A program made the translations under genes and the position numbers. This document shows positions 57,975 to 64,000 of a stretch of 64,000 bases of DNA, piece by piece. Under the pieces are notes generated by a model. The model had not been told where the DNA came from and did no database searches. It worked only from the letters and a program-made list of their open reading frames with translations. Origin of the DNA: Plumapathes pennacea (taxonomy: Eukaryota > Cnidaria > Anthozoa > Antipatharia > Myriopathidae). The DNA lies in the NCBI GenBank assembly GCA_964036295.1, contig OZ038468.1, positions 4,646,501 to 4,710,500 of the forward strand. The letters run 5' to 3'. Each line of letters opens with the position of its first letter. The first letter of the stretch is position 1.

Positions 57975-58070
57975 GTTCCGGTGTGACAGGAAATGTGTTC
58001 CCCCTGGAACACATTTCCTAGGATATGTGTTCCCCCATCCGGAAATGTGTTCCCCCCAGTAAACGTTGAC
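57975..58070. repeat. GGAAATGTGTTCC palindromic cluster
   Basis: GGAAATGTGTTCCCCCTGG is followed at once by its inverse AACACATTTCC, then ATATGTGTTCCCCC and GGAAATGTGTTCCCCCC, four related copies within about 65 bp. One pair is a 30-bp palindrome. Forms a strong hairpin in either strand; role unknown. Confidence 0.8.
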
Positions 58071-58407
58071 CATGCCGAAGGCATAATTGTACCCTGCCCT
58101 TGTCAGGTATTCTGACGTCCAAAATTACGATAATCCTCGATCACTTGTGACACTGCTTCTTTTGTATTGTGGGCTTACCTGCTCAAGATGCCTGTTTGTG
58201 TAGATACCAAATAAATTGCTCCACCGATTTACGTACACTAGTTTTATTGATAACTGCAATATTGTAAGTCTAGTATTCCATTAAACTGTAACATGATGTT
58301 CAGTCAGTTGTGTTTGCACGAGTCTCGGCGTCAGCGCATGTACTCGGGGCTAAAAGCTCCCAGGCTTGAAACAAATGTTTATATACAGTCTACGGGTTAT
58401 CAACTGT

Positions 58408-59099
58408 TTATCTACGGCTGACTTTCTTGGGTGGCAGGCATGATCGGCAGAGCCATTCTTCATTATTGGCGAGAATTGAGGATAATTTCATGCATTTAAC
58501 GTGATACCAATTGTCGCACAAATCACATATGATCATGTCATCATATGCCTCAGGTAGATGGCAGGTACAAAAGGTTTGAATCACCTGCAGTTTGTGACTT
58601 CTTTGTTGCGGTTTCGGTGCTTTACGTGATCGAGGGAAGGCCGTGATTTCTTCGTTCTCTAGGCACTCAAGTAGGTGCACCCTCATCTTCACTTGATCAA
58701 AGTTTGTAACTTTCAATAGTCCCTTTCCGCTGGCAAGCTCATAGGCGAATGCAACTGCAAACAGACCGCAATCAACAGAACCATTTTGTACTTGCACAGG
58801 CAGAATGTCGACAGCAAGTTCCCCCATGTCGTTGATTAGACCACCGTAGCATTGCGACAGTTGCACCTCAGTGGATTCAGTCAGCATGTTGTATACAGAC
58901 TGTCATAAACAGTCACATGTCCACCAACCGAAGTAGACGTCACCCAGTGCAATTCACCATTGTGGTGAATTTGAGCGCCTTCGTGAGTGCAGCGTTCGAA
59001 TGCGGACTGCGACGTCAGCGGGTCTTGAAGCCCGTCGACTGTGGATAACTTTTGCTTGATCAGCTTCTGAGATGCGTGAATTATTCTGTCATTCAGCAT
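58408..59099 (-). pseudogene. Ulp1/C48-like cysteine protease fused to a PHD finger (frameshifted)
   Basis: 59099-58900 reads MLNDRIIHASQKLIKQK, HHNGELHWVTSTSVGGHVTV and YDSLY. After a frame change near 58886 the same protein continues VQLSQCYGGLI, DILPVQVQNGSVDCGLFAVA and FAYELASG, then a PHD finger: CTCHLPEAYDDMIICDLCDN, WYHVKCMKL and WLCRSC. Catalytic features expected for Ulp1-like proteases are visible: His in HW, Asp in VYDS, Gln and Cys in QNGSVDCG. The PHD has the C4HC3 order. The first exon begins after an acceptor (TTATTAG) at about 59102; no upstream exon was found. The frame change and the neighbourhood suggest a mobile-element accessory gene now decayed. Confidence 0.78.
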
Positions 59100-59102
59100 T
59101 CT

Positions 59103-60080
59103 AATAACAATGTGTCAATCATTCACATCATTACCTCACAACACAAAAGAAACGATTTTATTCACGACACGGTGGACTTTTTCAGTGGGCAATTAGTCCA
59201 CATTATTAATTTGCATGCTTCAGAGGTTGAAGTCTTACTTTGCTTAATGTTTTCTTCTGTTATCGTTCTTTGTTTGAGGCGCGGTTTACACGGATGCGTT
59301 TACACGGAAAAGAAACTGGGCCATTTTGAAAACGATCCACTTTTGGCTGTGTTTTCGAATCGATGTATTTTTATCACCGAATTCTTTCGTTTTAGTGTAG
59401 ACCTGAGTTGAAAACGTCAGAAGTTTCCTTCAACATTGAGAGAAATTTGGAAATCGAGTCCTAACTCCTGAAAACAAGGGATGCTCTCACCTCCTGGTCC
59501 ACATTCTTTGCCCCGGTTTCCTCGGTGGAGACGCGGGCCCTGTAGTGGTACTTCCGACATTTTGTGCAGATGGCTATTATAAAGTACATAAGAATATACA
59601 TCAATCACAGTTGTGAGTTGAAGATATATAGGAATAAAAGTACTCACTGTGCGACGAATGAATGTCCCCAGTCTAGCCGCCATAATTGATCGGTGATACA
59701 GATAGACTGTAGTGTTGTGTAATTCTGAAATGCTCAAATCTCATGCCCGTGTGCTGTTCTCGTGGGCTGTTAAATATTTACTGGCCGGATTGCATGCCAC
59801 ATGTCCGTTTGTGACCAAACTCTTCTTATTGACTGAAAACCAGCTAACCCAAATTGCCACTAAGTCGACCAGAAGTCAAACAATCACAGTCAGGCTGGGA
59901 AGTGAACGCTTTTATTGTATTTCAGTCATTTTAAGGGCATATTCGGGGATTAATATTTTCCCATACAAACCCTCTTAGCCGGGCTGCCTGTGCTTCCGGG
60001 CGGTTCTATGTAAAGGCAATTATAGGAAAAAAATTGGTTGTTTTCTGGTGTAATGTTGAATGGGTTGTAACTTCAGTGGG
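59103..60080. other. Unassigned sequence
   Basis: Short frames only. A minus frame at 59417-59737 contains PLQGPRLHRGNRGKECGPGG but shows no recognisable domain. GCGGTTTACACGGATGCGTT at about 59280 is a common-looking dispersed word. No gene supported. Confidence 0.35.
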
Positions 60081-60103
60081 TAGCTCAGTATTGAAAGGTT
60101 TTG

Positions 60104-60487
60104 CTAAACGTTATTTTGAGGCATTCCACCACTCTTCTTTTTCGTGCCATCAGCACCATTACAGAATTGTGGTGGACAGTCAAGGCGTAGCTGCAGCTGG
60201 ATTGGAAAAACCACCTTGCATTTTTCTCTTGTTGAGGACGAGATGAACTGTTCCAGGCTAGACCGAAGTCCTGCGCTAATAAGATCTTCTTCATTAGCAC
60301 AGAAAGTTGGTCCAAGTTTACTGGGCATATTAGGAAACAAGTAACGAACAGCATCACGATGTACGTCGATAATTTCACTAGTTCTAAGACAACGCTTTAT
60401 TGCTCTCTTGATCACCAAACTTATGCGCTCTCGTGCGTCTTCAACACAGCGAGTTTGTGGCTCTGGCTTTTCAAATGAGGAGATCAC
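60104..60487 (-). CDS. Uncharacterised ORF, related to 61885-62253
   Basis: Reads SSFEKPEPQTRCVEDARERI, RAIKRCLRTSEIIDVHRDAV, RYLFPNMPSKLG, SLEQFISS, KCKVVFPIQLQLRL and PPQFCNG. The order RDxxRYLF, then a hydrophilic middle, then a (V/L)xxPxxx(R) strand and PPxF matches the + strand ORF at 61885-62253 (RSDVFKYLF ... KLYYPVKMRHFL ... SPKKFTVRNG). I infer one family present twice in opposite orientation around the Maf-like ORF. Domain unknown; start and exon limits uncertain. Confidence 0.4.
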   Translation of the reverse strand: MISSFEKPEPQTRCVEDARERISLVIKRAIKRCLRTSEIIDVHRDAVRYLFPNMPSKLGPTFCANEEDLISAGLRSSLEQFISSSTREKCKVVFPIQLQLRLDCPPQFCNGADGTKKKSGGMPQNNV

Positions 60488-61056
60488 GTTGTCTGGAAGA
60501 TGACTCTCTGGTTCCCAAGTGTCTTCTTCTGGGCCATAGCCTTGCCATCAAACCAAGAAGAATGGCATCCCTTTACGAAACTGCTTGGCAATGATCTGCT
60601 CCACGATGAATTCACCCAAAACTTGAGGAGCAACACAAGTGAGATGTCACTCTCATGGCAACACATTTCCATGTCCCTGTAAAACCCAGCTGGTGGTCTT
60701 CTTCGAGTGTTCAATCGTGATTTCACCAAACTGGAAGCTCTGGATCTCTATCTCGGCTACTGACGACTCCAAAAATGTGCCTTTTGACAAACCGACTTGT
60801 CATCCGACTAATTGGCTGTCTTTTTTTTTTTTGAACGGCCGACTGATTGAAACTTTACAATGCCCGCACAGATAAAAAAGACAGACAAGCGCGTTGTTAT
60901 TTCTTGCAACCACAAATGCTGTTTTTCAAAATATTTAGGGTTGTACTATTGCTCGTGATTAGCAAATGGTATGCTAATTTCTAACTTTCCCAATGTTTTA
61001 ACACCTTCGGAAGAAGCCGCCGTATGTCTTGCTACACTGAAAATAGATTGTAAAAC

Positions 61057-61497
61057 ATGGCTGATGCGTCAGTACACTTTACTGACGAGCAGCTCCAAAA
61101 CATTCCAATAAAGGAGCTTAATCAGGCCCTTTGCAAAGCACCATGAGATGTAATATTGCGATTGAAATACAGAAGACATAAACTCAAGAACAGAGCAAAT
61201 AGCATGAGAAAGCACAGTAAAAGCAACACAACAAGAAAGGACCTCGAAAAGCAAACTAAGAACTTAAGAAAGGAACTTAAACGTTCAAAATCAAAAAGGA
61301 TGGAGTTGAGGAAGAACTGCGAATCACTAAAAAGATCGGTGCTGGAAATTCAAGTAGAAAAGAATGAAATGGAACTGAGATGCATGCATCTTGAAGCATC
61401 AGTTCAAGTATTCAAGATGGAAATGGACTTGCTCCAATTATTGTACGAGAATCTTCACAAAACTCTATGCCAAAGTCTGCAAGGACCCAAGAACTGA
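61057..61497 (+). pseudogene. Small-Maf-like bZIP ORF interrupted by TGA
   Basis: From ATG at 61057: HFTDEQLQNIPIKELNQALC (residues 7-26), matching the extended homology region of Maf proteins (LTDEELVxMSVRELNxxL). An in-frame TGA follows at 61144-61146, then DVILRLKYRRHKLKNRANSM and a Lys/Arg-rich stretch leading into heptad leucines (LEKQTKNLRKELKRSKSKRM, LKRSVLEIQVEKNEMEL). The frame continues to the stop at 61495-61497, 147 codons in all. Family knowledge: Maf bZIPs bind MARE sites. Here the invariant basic-region pattern NRxxAxxCR reads NRANSMRKH, so the key Ala, Cys and Arg are changed. No introns. The likeliest reading is a decayed or repurposed single-exon copy. Confidence 0.62.
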
Positions 61498-61884
61498 GTT
61501 ACTTTTAAAAGTTGATTTTTCAACAATGTAATTTTTCAGCCTTGTCTTGTATGAATCTCCCGTTTCAGGGATGCACTTCCGGGAAGATTATTAGCATGAC
61601 CGACTGATAGTGGCTTTTGTTTGTCAGAAAAAGGGAACGTTTTGTAAAATGACACAGTAAGTAATTTAGTCAACTTAATTTTCAGTGCTAAATGTTTTAC
61701 GCTGTAATTGTAATTGTAATTGTAAAAGGGTCGTGAATACAGGCTGCTTCTTAGCCGTGTTTAAACTGCCAATTACAGAACACACAATTATAGTGTAAGG
61801 TAAGTTGTGTGTACTGTGTTCGTGTTATTTTGTGTTTGGTTCCAAATATAAATATACAATGTAATATGAAATTCTCATTTGCAG

Positions 61885-62253
61885 GCATTTCAACAAACCA
61901 ACCCAAGTGAAAGGATACTATTTACTGAAGTTGCGTGTTTGAGGGCTAACATTGAAACATCTTTAAAGAGTATATGCAGAGGGGCTATTACTCTTGATTT
62001 CAGGAGTGATGTGTTTAAGTATCTGTTTGGTGGCAAAGGTGAAGTTTCAAGACATCGGATTTTGTTGGATGCTAATGACTTTAAACAGAAGTACTTTCCC
62101 TCTGGTTGGGATGAACTTTTTGACGAGCATGGCCAAGGATTGAAACTGTATTACCCTGTGAAGATGCGTCATTTTTTGTCCTGGTCGCCGAAAAAGTTCA
62201 CTGTTCGAAATGGAAGTGTAAGCAAGGCAACCAGAGCATGCCTGGAAAAATGA
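61885..62253 (+). CDS. Uncharacterised exon or ORF after an AG acceptor
   Basis: Begins after TTTGCAG (61878-61884) and stays open for 123 codons to TGA: AFQQTNPSERILFTEVACLR, NIETSLKSICRGAITLDF, RSDVFKYLFGGKGEVSRHRI, FPSGWDELFDEHGQGLKLYY and PVKMRHFLSWSPKKFTVRNG. Related to 60104-60487 on the other strand. It lies about 390 bp downstream of the Maf-like ORF on the same strand and could be its second exon, but the candidate donor (ACACAGTAAGT at about 61647-61657) does not give a matching phase. Function unknown. Confidence 0.45.
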   Translation, partial: AFQQTNPSERILFTEVACLRANIETSLKSICRGAITLDFRSDVFKYLFGGKGEVSRHRILLDANDFKQKYFPSGWDELFDEHGQGLKLYYPVKMRHFLSWSPKKFTVRNGSVSKATRACLEK

Positions 62254-62637
62254 TCATTTGACATTATCAAAGTTGCAGGTGGAGTACAGTGAATTATTTT
62301 TAGAGTACCGGTATACTGCAAGGTGAAAACACTATCAGTAATACTATATGGTGGCATCTACTTTTTTGACAGTAACCCCTTTATATGAAAAGTGAAGTAA
62401 CATAATATCCACTGTGCTCCATCTGTCACAAAATGATATTAAGTATCAGGCCCTTTTTTCCCTCTTTGCACCATTTGATTTCTTTTTTTGTTTTCTTGTT
62501 TGTTGTGGTGGAGTTGCTGCAATTGCTTGCTCATCACTGCTTGATGGATTGACATGATTGTCTCTCTGCTGTTGTTGAACTGCTGTCTTTTCCTTGAATT
62601 TCTTTGGAAATACAAAGCATGTTTTTCCTCACAGTTC

Positions 62638-63815
62638 TTATTCCTTCACCCCAGTAGGCCATTTCCTTCTTTCCTTCACAGGGTGCCACTTCTCACCTTG
62701 GCCACTGAACTGCTTTTCATTTCTGTAGTTGTCTAGGACATGTACGTGATATGCAGCAGCATGCATGTATGGTGTGACATTCACTTTATTGTACCCCTTG
62801 CGTCTGGTTGCCAGGGTGAGAAACAGCTCAATCCATTTCCTTACCTTCAAGAGAATGCATACAATCATGTGGATTCATTAATACCAGTACTTGAACTTTT
62901 GTTCTGTACTGGTAATGATAAACAATGTTGTTGTAATACTTAACCTTACTGCCACATTCTTCTCCTTGTTGTGGATCCATTGATGAAATTGTATTGAAGT
63001 ACAAGTCTCCAAATACCTTTAAGAAAAATATGTGTGTTTGTCTAACATAGAGCATTAATCAGATTCCTTCAGCTGACATTTGCTATTCATTATGTATATA
63101 ATAGACTAAGGAGCAATTGCTTACCCTCCAGATTTTAATCACTGTAGGTGCTGTATCTGCATTAATTACACTTGGATCTGCATCCAACTTATCTGGAAGG
63201 AGCCGTAACAGTTTCTTCTCATTTCCCATCAGTGAGGTCCAGTCTACCTTCCCAATCCCTGTACCTTCACCATCCGATTTCTCACAAACTCTGAATGTGA
63301 TACCACAGGAGTTGATCATCTTCACTAGGTTTTGCAATTGTATCCCTTTTGGCTGCCCCCTTTTCTTGCGTTGATCTTGTTTATGATCTAATTCCATGGG
63401 ATCCTCAATTATATTTGCTAGTAAAATGTCAGTAATTTGGAGAAGAAGATGAAGTTCTTCAAGAATTATGTGGTTTAGTGGGACATTGATTAGTGGAACA
63501 TATCTACAGCAGTATTCCCCCTTTCCAGCCTTGGCATACTTGATAACATCGTGAAGGGTGTGACACATTGGAGGGCTGATGTAAAAGTCATTTGGCTTAT
63601 ACATATCCCATCTGAAATGTACAAAAGAAAAACAAAATAATGGGAAATATCAATGTAGATGTCAAATGAATGATATTTAAGTTGTTTTAATTTGACTACC
63701 TCAATATAATACCAACAATGTTTAATCCAGTATACCTGTCTTTCTTGTGAATTTTGCACCAAATGCAAGCATGGTTAGAGTTTGTTGCACTCCATCCATT
63801 CACAAGCAGGAGAAA
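62638..63815 (-). CDS. Multi-exon gene of a CxWC, VTPYMHA-containing family
   Basis: Four minus-strand exons join in phase: 63815-63736 (FLLLVNGWSATNSNHACIWC, KIHKKDR), 63611-63125 (DMYKPNDFYISPPMCHTLHD, PLNHIILEELHLLLQITDIL, DWTSLMGNEKKLLRLLP), 63016-62945 (VFGDLYFNTISSMDP) and 62844-62638 (KWIELFLTLATRRKGY, VTPYMHAAAYHVHVLDNYR, KQFSGQG). In the last exon a GTGAGA follows QFSGQG (about 62685), so the exon may end there and splice to a further exon around 62430-62600 with a Gln/Lys-rich, basic end. The alternative is a stop at 62638. Introns are short (about 100-125 bp). From memory this family is multi-copy in cnidarians and transposon-associated; biochemical role unknown. It extends 5' beyond 63815. 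Confidence 0.6.
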
Positions 63816-64000
63816 CTGAAAGGCATGAAACAATTGTTTCAGATAAATTATTTGATAAAGGACTGCAATAGATTCTGGTAAGGATCCTCTCTTGTACAGG
63901 AACTGACCAAAAATGTGACATGTAAAGGTTATGGGCCAGTAACAAAGGATAGCAATCAGTTTGTTTCAATATTAATTTATTTCTTAATCACAATAATTAC

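Noticed and set aside
1..64000. tRNA, rRNA, CRISPR, bacterial operon or riboswitch features
   Set aside because: None could be recognised. Gene structure is clearly eukaryotic with GT-AG introns, so these classes were not called.

Overview
The window looks like nuclear DNA from an invertebrate animal, most likely an anthozoan cnidarian such as a stony coral or anemone. This is an inference. It rests on AT-rich sequence with GT-AG introns, an adhesion-type GPCR with an unusual cysteine-rich N-terminus, many small inverted-repeat elements, Helitron, hAT, Ty3/gypsy, DIRS-like and LINE remnants, and multi-copy protein families that I associate from memory with cnidarian genomes. No bacterial operons, tRNA, rRNA or CRISPR arrays were seen.

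Layout. 1-1.5 kb: T-rich low-complexity DNA, then four consecutive exons of a methionine aminopeptidase 1 copy on the + strand. That copy lacks both ends and has an in-frame TAG. 1.6-1.85 kb: a 36-bp minisatellite. 3.0-14.3 kb: the clearest host gene, a minus-strand adhesion GPCR. Signal peptide, ten-cysteine module, GAIN/GPS and all seven membrane segments can be followed across splice sites that keep phase, except at one Ser/Thr-rich stalk exon. Its introns carry several MITE-like elements. 15.2-17.9 kb: a broken Helitron N-terminal region with a 69-bp coding repeat, then foldback elements. 17.9-23 kb: a dense set of palindromic and TIR elements. 23.2-25.75 kb: a truncated second copy of the last exons of the receptor. 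27.1-27.5 kb: a second Helitron fragment. 28.3-31 kb: no recognisable gene.

31.65-40.3 kb is a 4.24-kb direct duplication, nearly identical between copies. Each copy holds uncharacterised ORFs, the C-terminal end of a hAT transposase, a candidate gypsy LTR with polypurine tract, and the end of gypsy pol. The rest of that gypsy element (integrase, RNase H, reverse transcriptase, all minus strand and frameshifted) follows to 42.4 kb, and it appears to be inserted in a hAT element whose central part lies at 42.55-43.0 kb. 44.9-45.9 kb is a LINE tail with a 231-bp tandem duplication. 46.45-48.5 kb is another decayed hAT transposase of the ZNF862/ZBED type.

49.07-52.9 kb: two 355-bp direct repeats flank a single-exon ankyrin-repeat (ASB-like) ORF. 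The putative SOCS box of that ORF is cut by an antisense DIRS-like reverse transcriptase. 53.5-59.1 kb (minus strand) holds the least familiar material: a decayed protein with an RNase H-fold-like D/D/E pattern, a SAP-like helix pair and two tandem Tudor-like modules, next to a Ulp1/C48-like protease joined to a PHD finger. 61.06-61.5 kb is a small-Maf-like bZIP ORF interrupted by TGA. 62.6-63.8 kb is an intron-containing minus-strand gene of a CxWC family with intact phases.

Most of the window is mobile-element debris around one good receptor gene. The items most worth following up are the receptor's paired GPS cysteine loss, the 53.5-59.1 kb transposase/protease/PHD assemblage, the ASB/DIRS composite and the 4.24-kb duplication.
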